The notes: generated by a model not told the origin, from the sequence alone. A stretch of 64,000 nucleotides of DNA from Taklimakanibacter deserti (GCA_003574785.1 QORU01000007.1:310001-374000), one strand, 5' to 3'; shown: positions 27,792-36,435, numbered from the stretch's first letter. Program-made: numbers and translations.

Positions 27792-28925
27792 ATGAAACAG
27801 AAACCTGCCGAGCGCACCGCGGCACTGAAGCAGTTCGCCGTCAATGAATGGTTCCTGGCGGTGAGCATCGGCACCGGCGTGCTGTTCGCCCTGTTCGGCG
27901 CGCGCCTCTTCCATGGCCTCGATGAGCCGTTCTGGCTGGCCGGTATTTTCATTTTCCTCTTCGCGGTCATCATGGGGTCGGTGCTTTGCGCGGTCCGCCA
28001 TGCGGATGGGCTGGCGGAGCAGCTGGGCGAGCCTTACGGCACCCTCGTGCTCACAATATCCATTACCTCGATCGAGGTGATGAGCATCGCGACGATCATG
28101 CTGGAAGGCGCCAACAATCCAACGCTTGTGCGCGACACCTTGTTCGCGGTCGTCATGATCATTCTCGGCGGAATGGTCGGCCTGTCGCTGCTCCTCGGCG
28201 CGCTGCGCCACAATGAGCAATCCCACAATCTGCAAGGGGCCAATGCCTATCTGGGCGTGATCGTGCCGCTCGCCGTGCTCAGCCTGGTCATGCCGAATTA
28301 CACCGTGACCACGCCTGGGCCGCTGCTGTCAGACCTGCAGGAGATCGGGCTCGCGGTGCTGTCCATCGGGCTCTACGGGGTTTTTCTGGCGCTGCAGACC
28401 GGCCGGCATCGCGGCTATTTTACTCTGGGCGAGGAAAAGGAGCCCAAGCATCCGCATTCGTCAGAGGCAAAGACCTCTGTACTGCAGAGCGCGCTGCTCC
28501 TCATTGCCTACCTGATCTCGATCGTGTTCCTGGTCCACGAACTCGCGGTGCCCATCAATTACACGATTGAGACACTGGCCGCGCCGGTTGCTCTCGGCGG
28601 TCTCATCCTGGCGGTGCTGGTGGCCACGCCGGAAGCGATCGGCGCCATCAAAGCCGCGCTGGAAAACCGCTTGCAGCGCTCGGTCAACATCTTCCTCGGC
28701 TCCGTGCTGTCCACGATCGGGCTGACCGTGCCGACCATGCTCGCCATCAGCTGGCTGACCGGGCACCCCATCATACTGGGTGTCGAGAACACCGACCTCG
28801 TGCTGTTGCTGCTGACACTCGCCGTCAGCGTCATCACTTTTTCGAGCGGACGCACCAATCTCCTTCAGGGCGCCGTGCATGTGGTGCTTTTCCTGGCCTT
28901 CCTGCTGCTGATCGTCCAAGACTGA
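27792..28925 (+). CDS. chaA: Ca2+(Na+)/H+ antiporter, ChaA type
   Basis: A 377-residue inner-membrane cation/proton exchanger of the CaCA superfamily with about eleven hydrophobic helices. The two pseudo-symmetric alpha-repeat motifs are visible: GEPYGTLVLTISITSIEVMS in the first half and VATPEAIGAIKAALENRLQR with VNIFLGSVLSTIGLTVPTM in the second; the acidic residues in these carry the cation. An acidic/His loop (LGEEKEPKHPHSSE) separates the halves. Length matches E. coli ChaA. It would export Ca2+ or Na+ in exchange for protons, for instance under alkaline or salt stress. Confidence 0.9.
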   Translation: MKQKPAERTAALKQFAVNEWFLAVSIGTGVLFALFGARLFHGLDEPFWLAGIFIFLFAVIMGSVLCAVRHADGLAEQLGEPYGTLVLTISITSIEVMSIATIMLEGANNPTLVRDTLFAVVMIILGGMVGLSLLLGALRHNEQSHNLQGANAYLGVIVPLAVLSLVMPNYTVTTPGPLLSDLQEIGLAVLSIGLYGVFLALQTGRHRGYFTLGEEKEPKHPHSSEAKTSVLQSALLLIAYLISIVFLVHELAVPINYTIETLAAPVALGGLILAVLVATPEAIGAIKAALENRLQRSVNIFLGSVLSTIGLTVPTMLAISWLTGHPIILGVENTDLVLLLLTLAVSVITFSSGRTNLLQGAVHVVLFLAFLLLIVQD

Positions 28926-28972
28926 ATTGCCCAGTTCGTGGACCTACCCATTTATTCCGTTGGGGCTGATCT

Positions 28973-29317
28973 TCATGGCCTGCGTGCTGGTCTTCCGCCG
29001 CGGTATTGTCGGCGAGATCCATGCGTGGCTGGCCCGCCGTCAGAAATCCAATGGCCGCTCGTAGCTTCGGACACGTCTCTGGTATTTTCGAAGGCAAAAG
29101 GAACCGTATCCAGGGCGATCAGGATCCGCTCAACATCGGCGAGATATCTGTCATGGAGCTTCTGATATATGCGGAGGCGATTTTCCGCCTCGGTGATTTC
29201 CGCCCCGGCCGCGAAGAGCGACGCCACCTCCAGTCTTTGGTGGTCGATCTGGTCCTGGCCGAGCTTGGCCCTTCGTTTGGCGACTTCGAGTCGCGCCAAT
29301 AATATGGTCTGTTCCAT
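28973..29317 (-). CDS. small helical hypothetical protein
   Basis: A 114-residue protein starting MEQTILLARLEVAKRRAKLG after a GGGAGG site. The first 75 residues are strongly helical with heptad-like spacing (LEVAKRRAKLGQDQIDHQRL), likely a coiled coil; the rest is polar. Domain unknown. The in-frame upstream extension to 30034 is antisense noise. It follows the methyltransferase gene on the same strand, 65 bases away, so it may belong to the asnB-methyltransferase transcript. Confidence 0.55.
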   Translation of the reverse strand: MEQTILLARLEVAKRRAKLGQDQIDHQRLEVASLFAAGAEITEAENRLRIYQKLHDRYLADVERILIALDTVPFAFENTRDVSEATSGHWISDGGPATHGSRRQYRGGRPARRP

Positions 29318-29382
29318 GGCGACCTCCCGCCTTGGAATGGAATGAGAGACGAGACGCGAACGCGGGCTTGGACGAAAAGTTC

Positions 29383-30159
29383 CTAGGCGGGTGGCTTGCG
29401 CCCGGTCGTCGCCGTGAAAGCGATGGTCGTGGTCCAGTAGTCCGGATCGCGCGCCAGCTCGTAGAACTCGTCCAGCGCCGCATCCGGAACGCCGCCTTCG
29501 CTCTTCAACTGGCCGGCAACCTCGCGCAGCCCATAATCCCACCACTGCGCGAAGGCCGAGCCGCCATTGTAGAGAATGGCATGGCCTTCCGCGCCAATGC
29601 CGGTCAGGCCTTCCTCTTGCAGCCAGGCGGGAACTTTCCGGCCGACATAAAAGTCGATCTGGTGACTGGCGCCCCAGCGGACGAAGGCCTCCCAAAGCTT
29701 GTTCTGGGATGGCGGCTCCACCGTCCAGGTTGGATAGAAGTCGGGCTCCTGCACGAACAGCCAGCCGCCCGGCTTCAACCAGCGCACCATGCGCGTAACG
29801 GCGTTCCGGCGCTCCGGCAAATGATGCAGCAGCGCCCGCACGGCGATCAGATCGAAGGGGGCGCCCGGCGGCTCGTCGCGCACGACGTCGAAGGCTTGCA
29901 CCGTGAGATTGGGACCGGCGACGTCCTGCATGAGATCGGGGCGAAGGTCGGTCGCGAGGACGTGTCCGGTTCGCCCCACCTGCTCTGCCAGCCACTCGGA
30001 CAGCGAGCCGTTGCCGGCCCCGATCTCGAGACACTGCCAGCCTTCCGTGACACCCGTGCGTGAGAGATGAAAGCGGCTCGACGGATCGAGCAGCCGCGAC
30101 ATCAGCCGCAGGCGCTCCGCCTCGCCCTTGAGATCGTGTTGCCAGACATAGCCGGACAT
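29383..30159 (-). CDS. class I SAM-dependent methyltransferase
   Basis: A 258-residue methyltransferase: motif I CLEIGAGNGSLSEWL, the acidic end of strand 2 in VLATDLRPDL, motif IV-like FDLIAVRALLHHLPER and the post-motif WLKPGGWLFVQEPDFY. These are small-molecule methyltransferase features (Methyltransf_25/11 type). Start 30159 has GAGGAGG eight bases upstream; 30177 is an alternative. It begins 28 bases after the stop of asnB, on the same strand, so the two are probably co-transcribed. The pairing recalls modification clusters, but no core peptide or synthase lies nearby. Confidence 0.88.
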   Translation of the reverse strand: MSGYVWQHDLKGEAERLRLMSRLLDPSSRFHLSRTGVTEGWQCLEIGAGNGSLSEWLAEQVGRTGHVLATDLRPDLMQDVAGPNLTVQAFDVVRDEPPGAPFDLIAVRALLHHLPERRNAVTRMVRWLKPGGWLFVQEPDFYPTWTVEPPSQNKLWEAFVRWGASHQIDFYVGRKVPAWLQEEGLTGIGAEGHAILYNGGSAFAQWWDYGLREVAGQLKSEGGVPDAALDEFYELARDPDYWTTTIAFTATTGRKPPA

Positions 30160-30187
30160 GACCGCCTCCTCGCTCATTTGTTGCCCT

Positions 30188-32116
30188 TCACGCCGCCAGG
30201 CGGAACCCCTTCTGCAGGATGCAGACGCTGGTCAGGAGCATCAGGATCTGATCGAAGACGACGCGCGAGCCCTCGTCCATCCTGGAAATGCCGTCGAGCA
30301 GGCTGACGACCTTGCGCTGGTCGAAGAAGGGAATTGCCGCAAGCTCCGGCCCGCGCAGGGTGTCCTGGACCAGGGTCGCGAGCTTCTGTTCCGGATTGAG
30401 CGTCGCGGGCGGGGTGAGAAAAGGATGTTTCTGGCGGTGATAGATCGTGTCGGTGATGACATCGCGCGCCGCCTCACGCAGGACGTATTTCTCGGTCATT
30501 CCGCGAATCTTCTGGTTGACCGGCTGGGAGCGGACGACTTCCACCACATGGTGATCGAGAAACGGCACCCGCCCCTCGATCGAATGCCCCATCTCCATGC
30601 GATCGCCGAGCAAGGTCAGTATATAGTTCGGCAGCACCGTCTTGGACCAGAGATAAAGAGACTGGTGCACGGGCTCGCGGCCGGCGAGCTGGCGTTCGAC
30701 GTCGAGATCGCTCAACAGCGCGCTATAGCCCTCGCGGCGGCCAAATTTCTGGAGCGTATCCGTCGACAACAGCGCGCGGATCTTCATCGAGCGGGCGGAA
30801 AATGTCTCGCACCATGAGGGCACGAAGCCGAGAAGCCGCTTGAGGCCGTCGAGCGGCCCCGCCTCTCCGTCGGGCAGAAGCATGCCGCGCGATGCCGGAT
30901 TGAGCTTCTCGAGCTCCGCCAGCATGCGTTTGGCGACAGCCGGGTCCTGGCCGGCCTGGTTATAGAGCAGCATGTCACGGCGAAAATGCGCATATCCGCC
31001 CAGAATCTCGTCCGATCCCTCGCCGGTTATGACGACCTTGTAGCCGGCATCGCGCACGGCGCGGCTCAGCAGATATTTCGCAACCCCATGCGCATTGTTG
31101 CACAGAGTCTCCGACTGCAGCACCGCGGGGAAGAAATGATCGGCGAGGTCGTCCTGGTGGAGGGGAATCGGTACGAAATCGGCATTCGCTTTCGCCGCCA
31201 TCTCGCGCGCCTGCACCTGCTCGTCATATTGGGCGTGATCGAAGCTCAAGGTGAAAGCGCGGATCGGGCCCTGATGATGGCGCGCCGCAAGCCCCAGCAC
31301 CGAGCAGGAATCGAGCCCGCCGCTCAGATAGCAGCCGACGGGCACGTCGGCGCGCAGGCGAATGCGGACCGCCTCGTCGAGCGCCTCCCTGAATTCCGCC
31401 GCATAATCGGCATCCGAGCGCGGCGACGCATGGCTCGCGGCGAGCGGATAGTCGAAATCCCAGTAGCGGTTGATCTGCAGATGGGTGTCGGTCGCCAGCA
31501 GATAGTGCCCCGGCGGGATCTGGAAGACACCGGCGTAAAGCGTGCGCATCTGATGGCCGCCCATCTCGACGGCGTTATAGAGGGATTCCTCGTCCCAGCG
31601 CGCCGGGACCCCGGCGGCAAAGAGCCCCTTCACTTCCGATGCGAAATAGATCGCATCGCCATGGACGGCATAGAACAAAGGCTTGATGCCGAACCGGTCG
31701 CGGGCGGCGAAGACCCTGCGATTCACGCCATCCCACAGCACAAAGGCAAATTCGCCGCGCAACCGGTGCAGGCAGTGCACACCCAGATCCTCATAGAGAT
31801 GGAGCGCTATCTCGCTGTCGGAACGCGTGCGCAGGCGGTGACCTTTGCCTTCCAGCTCCTTCCGGATCGGTTCATAGGCGTAGAATTCGCCGTTGACGAC
31901 AATCCGGATGTCTTCATTCTCATTGGCGATCGGCTGGTCTCCGGTGTGGAGGTCGATGATGCTCAAGCGGGCATGGCCAAGGGCGACGCGGCGGTCTTCG
32001 CTGATCCATTGGCGCTGCCCGTCGGGACCGCGATGATGGAGGCGTCCCACGGCGCGTCGCACCGTTTCCGCCTCGACCGGACTTGTCCTCGAGAACAGCG
32101 CGACAATGCCACACAC
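30188..32116 (-). CDS. asnB: asparagine synthetase (glutamine-hydrolysing)
   Basis: A 642-residue AsnB-type enzyme. It starts with GTG so that Cys2, the amidotransferase nucleophile, is exposed (MCGIVALF). The Ntn domain (1-210) has LHHRGPDG, LGHARLSIIDL and VVNGEFYAYEP; the synthetase domain has the PP-loop YLSGGLDSCSVLG and the GEGSDEILGGYAHF motif. Length is normal. It transfers ammonia from glutamine to aspartate, or to another carboxyl in paralogues used for natural-product amidation. The methyltransferase downstream (28 bases) makes a modified-metabolite role as plausible as housekeeping asparagine supply. Confidence 0.92.
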   Translation of the reverse strand: MCGIVALFSRTSPVEAETVRRAVGRLHHRGPDGQRQWISEDRRVALGHARLSIIDLHTGDQPIANENEDIRIVVNGEFYAYEPIRKELEGKGHRLRTRSDSEIALHLYEDLGVHCLHRLRGEFAFVLWDGVNRRVFAARDRFGIKPLFYAVHGDAIYFASEVKGLFAAGVPARWDEESLYNAVEMGGHQMRTLYAGVFQIPPGHYLLATDTHLQINRYWDFDYPLAASHASPRSDADYAAEFREALDEAVRIRLRADVPVGCYLSGGLDSCSVLGLAARHHQGPIRAFTLSFDHAQYDEQVQAREMAAKANADFVPIPLHQDDLADHFFPAVLQSETLCNNAHGVAKYLLSRAVRDAGYKVVITGEGSDEILGGYAHFRRDMLLYNQAGQDPAVAKRMLAELEKLNPASRGMLLPDGEAGPLDGLKRLLGFVPSWCETFSARSMKIRALLSTDTLQKFGRREGYSALLSDLDVERQLAGREPVHQSLYLWSKTVLPNYILTLLGDRMEMGHSIEGRVPFLDHHVVEVVRSQPVNQKIRGMTEKYVLREAARDVITDTIYHRQKHPFLTPPATLNPEQKLATLVQDTLRGPELAAIPFFDQRKVVSLLDGISRMDEGSRVVFDQILMLLTSVCILQKGFRLAA

Positions 32117-32354
32117 GATACGCTCGCTTTCCGTCGTCCAATGACCAATCGAGGCCTGGTGTGAGATGACCGTTTTGCCGGGTTCAGAATGATGTCGGGT
32201 TTCCGCGAGGCCGTCGTGCTCTATCGATTCTCATCAAGCCAGGCGCCCCCACGACCTATACTTAGCTCCAAGAGGGCTGTGAGGGGAAGGTCTCCATCGG
32301 GTAAGACCTTGAAACGTTCAGCTTTGCGATATCATTCCGCTGCGCTTGGCCAAG

Positions 32355-32564
32355 ATGCGATATAAATTTGCCCGGATGCCGATCTTCAGGACAGTGGTGC
32401 TGCCGTTTGTGGTCTGCGCCGGCCTAGCGTTGGCCGGGACCGACGCCCAAGCGAGTTTCAGGGACGCCAAGCTCGACCAGGAGGCTTGGGCCTGTTCGGG
32501 CCGCTATAGCCCCTTTCCCCTGAAAGCTGCTCCGCCGCATACATACGATGGGCGGCACGCTTGA
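32355..32564 (+). CDS. small secreted protein (hypothetical), overlaps next ORF
   Basis: A 69-residue frame with a signal peptide (MPIFRTVVLPFVVCAGLALA, cut near TDAQA) and a short mature part (SFRDAKLDQEAWACSGRYSP). It may start at ATG 32355 or 32376; a TTG at 32346 extends the frame. It ends at 32564, 17 bases inside the ORF that begins at 32548 in another frame. The short mature part may mean that a longer secreted gene has been split by a frameshift. Upstream, 32117-32354 holds no gene I can see. Confidence 0.4.
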   Translation: MRYKFARMPIFRTVVLPFVVCAGLALAGTDAQASFRDAKLDQEAWACSGRYSPFPLKAAPPHTYDGRHA

Positions 32565-32718
32565 CCATCCTTTCTTTGCCGAAGAGGTCGAGCGCCAAGG
32601 CCGGCTGCAGGCCAAATATTTGCGACTGCGCGACCGGCATTCCGACAGGAGCCCGGAATGGTGGTTCGACACGCATGGCATCGATCTTTCCGAGATGAAC
32701 GAGATCAAGGGCGAATAG
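32548..32718 (+). CDS. 56-residue ORF overlapping the preceding secreted ORF
   Basis: ATG 32548 opens a frame MGGTLDHPFFAEEVERQGRL ending SEMNEIKGE, with charged, helical and clearly coding-like composition (FDTHGIDLSEM). It overlaps the preceding ORF by 17 bases in a different frame, and the same frame has a stop at 32521, so it is either a translationally coupled small gene or the second half of a frameshifted one. I do not recognise it. Confidence 0.35.
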   Translation: MGGTLDHPFFAEEVERQGRLQAKYLRLRDRHSDRSPEWWFDTHGIDLSEMNEIKGE

Positions 32719-32861
32719 TCAGTGCCGTTGTCTTCCGCTGATCGTCGCAGAGGGCAACGGCATACTCATGCGGGAATTATTCGGTTCGTTGCAATATCGC
32801 TTGCAGTTCCGTGCCGCGCTCGCAACACTCGCCAGGCTTCACGCACGATCGGGAGACGCCG

Positions 32862-33443
32862 ATGGCCGAGATCCTGCTTTTCCATCACGCCCAGGGGCTG
32901 ACCCCGGGCATACGCGCCTTCGCCGACGAACTCAGGGCGGACGGCCACATCGTGCACATGCCGGACCTGTTCGACGGTCGCATATTCACGAGCATCGACG
33001 AGGGTATGAGCTACATCAATGCGAGGGGCTTCGACGAGTTGCGCGAGCGCGGTGTCCGGATAGCCGACCAACTGCCCGCCGAACTCGTCTATGCCGGCTT
33101 CTCCTTCGGCGTCCTGCCGGCGCAGAAACTCGCCCAGACCCGACCTGGCGCCAGGGGCGCCCTGCTCTTTCATTCGTGCCTCCCGATCAGCGGCGAATGG
33201 GCCTTCGGGCCCTGGCCTGAGGGCGTCCCGGTCCAGATCCACGGCATGGATAAGGATCCCATCTTCGCCGGCGAAGGTGACATCGATGCCGCGCGCGAGA
33301 TCGTGGCGAAGGCCGAGGATGCGGAACTGTTCCTCTATCCTGGCGACCAGCATTATTTCGCCGACAGCTCGCTTCCGTCATATGACGCCGATGCCACCGC
33401 CCTCCTCACGCGGCGGGTGCTCGCTTTCTTGGACCGTGTGTGA
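32862..33443 (+). CDS. dienelactone hydrolase family protein
   Basis: A 193-residue alpha/beta hydrolase of the dienelactone hydrolase family: N-terminal strand MAEILLFHHAQGLTPG, nucleophile elbow YAGFSFGVLPAQ with serine where the classical enzyme has cysteine, an aspartate in GMDKDPIFAGEGD, and the catalytic histidine in YPGDQHYFADSSLP. Start 32862 has GGGAGACGCCG. DLH enzymes open lactones in aromatic degradation, fitting PobA elsewhere in the window, but many members have unknown substrates. It stands alone; the serine variant is common among paralogues. Confidence 0.85.
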   Translation: MAEILLFHHAQGLTPGIRAFADELRADGHIVHMPDLFDGRIFTSIDEGMSYINARGFDELRERGVRIADQLPAELVYAGFSFGVLPAQKLAQTRPGARGALLFHSCLPISGEWAFGPWPEGVPVQIHGMDKDPIFAGEGDIDAAREIVAKAEDAELFLYPGDQHYFADSSLPSYDADATALLTRRVLAFLDRV

Positions 33444-33520
33444 TCAATGCCGGCGCATGCTCGTTGGGGCTCTTGCTCTTTGTCGCGCCGAGCCCGTAAG
33501 CCGCGCCAGCCCCCTGGGAA

Positions 33521-33550
33521 AATCGGGTATAATCGGGTATAATCGGGTAT
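33521..33550. repeat. three perfect 10-bp tandem repeats upstream of second fic gene
   Basis: AATCGGGTAT is repeated exactly three times (33521-33530, 33531-33540, 33541-33550), with a degenerate fourth unit (aaatcggat) to 33560. The 10-bp period places each copy on the same face of the helix. Each junction also makes a TATAAT (33528-33533 and 33538-33543), so a promoter and an operator array may coincide. The gene starts 26 bases downstream. Confidence 0.8.
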
Positions 33551-33575
33551 GAAATCGGATTGAGAGTGCCACGCC

Positions 33576-34631
33576 ATGAGGGAGCCTAAGCTCGCCTTCA
33601 GTCCCGACCTCGTGAAGCTCGTCGCCGAAATCGACGAGTTCAAAGGACGATGGGAAGCTCTCAAAATGCTCTCGCCCGACCGGCTCAGCGCTCTGCGCAA
33701 GGTGGCGACCATTGAAAGCATCGCTTCCTCAACACGCATCGAGGGGGCGAGGCTGTCGGATGCCGAAGTCGAGAGCCTGCTCTCGCGGGCGATCTCGGTC
33801 AGGTCCTTCAGGACGCGCGACGAGCAGGAAGTGGCCGGGTATGCCGAGGCAATGGATTTGGTGTTCGAGGCCTATGCCGACATGCGCCTCACCGAGAACC
33901 ATGTCCGTCAACTGCACCAGACCTTGCTGCGGCACAGCGACAAGGATGAGCGCCATCGCGGTTCTTACAAGACGCTCTCGAGCAATGTCGTGGCCCTCGA
34001 TGCGGAGGGACGGGAGATCGGCGTCGTGTTCGAGACGACCTCGCCCTTCGACACGCCGCGCGAGATGGAGGATCTCGTCGCCTGGACACGCAAGGCGCTG
34101 GACGAGGGTCCGCTTCACCCTCTTCTCATCATTGCCGTCTTCATCGTGACGTTTCTCGCGATCCATCCTTTCCAGGATGGGAATGGGCGACTATCGCGCG
34201 TGCTCACCACGCTGCTCCTCCTGCGCGCAGGCTACGCCTATGTACCGTATGCCTCGCTGGAGCGGGCGATCGAGGACAACAAGGACCTCTACTACAAAGC
34301 GCTGCGGCGCACCCAGACGACGCTCAAGAGCGAAACACCGGATTGGGACCCGTGGGTCGGCTTTTTCCTGCGCTGCCTCAAGAAGCAGAAGGACGGCCTT
34401 GCGGCGCGGCTGGACCGCGAGCGGACCGTTCAGGACAGCGAGGCGAGATTGCCGGAGCTGTCGCTCCTTGTCCTCGAAGCCCTGCGGACAAAGGAGCGCC
34501 TGACGATCGCGCAACTCACATCGATCACCGGCGCAAATCGCAACACGCTGAAAGTGCGCCTGCGCGAGTTGGTCGCGGATGGGCGCGTTCACCAGCACGG
34601 CAAGGCGCGCGCGACGTGGTATTCGCTATGA
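33576..34631 (+). CDS. Fic family protein with C-terminal winged helix
   Basis: A 351-residue Fic protein. The inhibitory motif is STRIEG (residues 52-57), just before the Fic domain, so it is a class II self-inhibited enzyme; the active-site loop is HPFQDGNGRLSR with H197. Downstream, RLTIAQLTSITGANRNTLKV followed by RLRELVADGRVHQHGK is a typical winged helix, so DNA binding and autoregulation through the 10-bp repeats upstream are likely. It differs from the first Fic gene (no DUF4172, another loop sequence). The target protein is unknown. Confidence 0.92.
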   Translation: MREPKLAFSPDLVKLVAEIDEFKGRWEALKMLSPDRLSALRKVATIESIASSTRIEGARLSDAEVESLLSRAISVRSFRTRDEQEVAGYAEAMDLVFEAYADMRLTENHVRQLHQTLLRHSDKDERHRGSYKTLSSNVVALDAEGREIGVVFETTSPFDTPREMEDLVAWTRKALDEGPLHPLLIIAVFIVTFLAIHPFQDGNGRLSRVLTTLLLLRAGYAYVPYASLERAIEDNKDLYYKALRRTQTTLKSETPDWDPWVGFFLRCLKKQKDGLAARLDRERTVQDSEARLPELSLLVLEALRTKERLTIAQLTSITGANRNTLKVRLRELVADGRVHQHGKARATWYSL

Positions 34632-34785
34632 GCGCAGAATTACGCCTTGTCCACTTAGCGCGCACGTCTTTTCCTGAGGGGCTTGGACGTGCCTGAAGCG
34701 TGTCGCTGATCATGGTGTCAAGGCTGCTCGCCGAGACACCGAGCAGCTATTCAATCTCTTACGCCGCGCGGCATGAAGGGCTGAG

Positions 34786-35196
34786 CTAGAAGAAGCCGTC
34801 GAGGAAGGCCGCCGCTTCATCCGAGATGCCGACGATCTTGTTCGTCGCCTGGCGATAGAACTTGAAATTGAGCTCGGTCCCCGGCCGGCCGTCATCCCAG
34901 TCGGTGAGGGGCTTGAGCTCGCGCCGCCCGAGCGGGCGCTTGGCGAGCCTGGTGCGCTTGATGGTGACGCTGACCCGCGGCGTCTGCCGGGTGATGCCGC
35001 GCTTGCGCGCGACGGCCTCGGCGGAAGTGACCACGCCTCGCGCGATGAGGCCTCGCCCGCCCTCGTTCTCGCTTGCGAAGATGAAAATCACATCGCCTTC
35101 GGTGATATGCTTGCCGCCGTACATTGTCTTCTGCGCCGCGAAGACGAATGTCCTCGCCCGCGGGTCGCCAATCTCGGCCTTGATCGCGAAGGCCAT
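34786..35196 (-). CDS. EVE/PUA-like hypothetical protein
   Basis: A 136-residue protein starting MAFAIKAEIGDPRARTFVFA, with an HITEGDVIFIFASENEGGRG turn and an LIARGVVTSAEAV strand, the outline of EVE/PUA-like domains that bind modified bases or RNA. It ends DEAAAFLDGFF. ATG 35196 has GGAGAG upstream, preferred over 35226. It is convergent with the Fic gene at 33576. A half-site, GAGCTATAGAAA (35249-35260), matching one arm of the other fic operator lies about 50 bases upstream. Function unknown. Confidence 0.5.
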   Translation of the reverse strand: MAFAIKAEIGDPRARTFVFAAQKTMYGGKHITEGDVIFIFASENEGGRGLIARGVVTSAEAVARKRGITRQTPRVSVTIKRTRLAKRPLGRRELKPLTDWDDGRPGTELNFKFYRQATNKIVGISDEAAAFLDGFF

Positions 35197-35305
35197 TGCT
35201 ACTTCTCTCCGTGGCTCCAGCGCCACAGCTCATGATGGCCGAGAAATCGAGCTATAGAAAGAGACTCCACGGATCCCCAGATATGCCTGAACAAAGCAGG
35301 CTTGC

Positions 35306-35715
35306 ATGACGGACCCTTTGCCCAGAGCGGCCGACGCCGAGCATCTCACCGAACCGCTTCGCCGCTCCGGCGCCGTGGGTGCCGCGCGTGTTTCCCATGC
35401 CGCAGTGATGAGCGCGCAGAAGAAATTGCGTTCCCATACATGGCGGCTGCGCCTCGATTACGAGGGGCGGGCTGAAGACGGCCCGGGCTCGGTCATTCTC
35501 AAGACCGGGCATCGCGACGGCGCCGGTCGTCCGGCGACGACGAACGACCGCGAGATCGCGTTCTATCGCGATGTCGCTCCGGCTCTGCCGGCCCGCCTGG
35601 AACGATCCGCGCCTCGGTGTTTCGATAGGTGACGCGACGTGGTGGGAGCGATATCTGGGACGTTTCGGGGAGCGGCTCGAGCAATTCAACAGTCGCTTCG
35701 GCACGCTCCTTTCGT
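35306..35715 (+). pseudogene. phosphotransferase (APH/ecdysteroid kinase-like) fragment with frameshift
   Basis: Codons 35306-35632 give an N-terminal kinase-like segment (HTWRLRLDYEG, then GPGSVILKTGH with the ATP lysine, then NDREIAFYRDVAPAL). The frame then stops, while another frame continues with a WERYLGRFGERLEQFNSRFG segment that in intact kinases lies far from the N-terminus. The central catalytic part (HGD and DWQ motifs) is missing. This is an internally deleted, frameshifted pseudogene. Confidence 0.65.
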
Positions 35716-35719
35716 GTGA

Positions 35720-36106
35720 GCGGCACGAGCTTTACCAACGGTCCGCGCCAATCCCGAAAACGAAATCCGCGTCCTCGCGGAAATCGGCGGCGAGATCGTG
35801 GGAATGGGTTCCATTATTCCCGCCAAGAACGAGTTGCGCGCCTGCTATGTCGCGCCGGGTGCCGCCCGCCAGGGCGTGGGTTCGGCCCTCATTCGCGAGA
35901 TCGAGCGGATGGCCCTGGAACACGGCCTCACCTGGCTCGAGCTGGATGCCTCGGTGACATCCGAGCCGTTCTACGCGGCGCTCGGCTATGAAGCCCACGG
36001 GCGCGGCGAGCACATGCTGAGCTCGGGTCAGCGCATGGCCTGCGTGAAGATGCGCAAAGACTTTTCGCCACCGCGCTCAGACAGAGCCGAGAGAAGGAGG
36101 AAATAG
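35720..36106 (+). pseudogene. GNAT acetyltransferase, 5'-truncated
   Basis: An open frame from 35720 to 36106 encodes about 128 residues of a GNAT enzyme: ENEIRVLAEIGGEIVGMGS, the acetyl-CoA motif AARQGVGSALIREIERMA, and LDASVTSEPFYAALGYEAHG. The N-terminal 30 or so residues and a start codon are missing, and the frame follows a stop directly after the kinase fragment. Any product would have to start at GTG 35798 or ATG 35804. It was probably fused to the kinase remnant by a deletion. Confidence 0.65.
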
Positions 36107-36322
36107 AGGAGCAGTCGGCAAAATATCGCGCCTGATCTCAACCGCAGTGCTGCGGCCAACCCGCTTGTGCCGAGAACCTCAAAGAACCGCCGTCCGCCGC
36201 CGTCCCTTCCGAAATTCCCGCTCGTCCCGCGCTATATCCCACCAACTGCCCCTGATGATCCATAGAGCAAAGTCGCAGAAAGGTTAAGGCTCCGGGTCTC
36301 CCCAGGGTAAAATAATGTAGGT

Positions 36323-36342
36323 GTGTAGCCATTTTGCTACAC
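36323..36342. other. 7-bp stem hairpin in gene-free stretch
   Basis: GTGTAGC and GCTACAC flank a 6-base loop at 36323-36342. It lies in the 36107-36435 gap, which otherwise shows no ORF or motif I can name. It could be a weak terminator or an operator. Confidence 0.3.
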
Positions 36343-36435
36343 TGCCGGTTTCCGGAGCTGGAACTTTGCGGGCTTCACCCTCGGCGGCGCATCCGGCCGG
36401 CACCCGGAACTTCGGGCAAGCCGGCGGCCTCCAGG

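Noticed and set aside
28973..30034. A 353-codon frame including the small gene at 28973
   Set aside because: Only the part from ATG 29317 has a ribosome-binding site and sensible composition; the rest is antisense to the methyltransferase region.
20131..34631. The two Fic genes as a duplicated pair
   Set aside because: They differ in N-terminal domain (DUF4172 versus none), loop sequence, C-terminus and operator; they were probably acquired independently.
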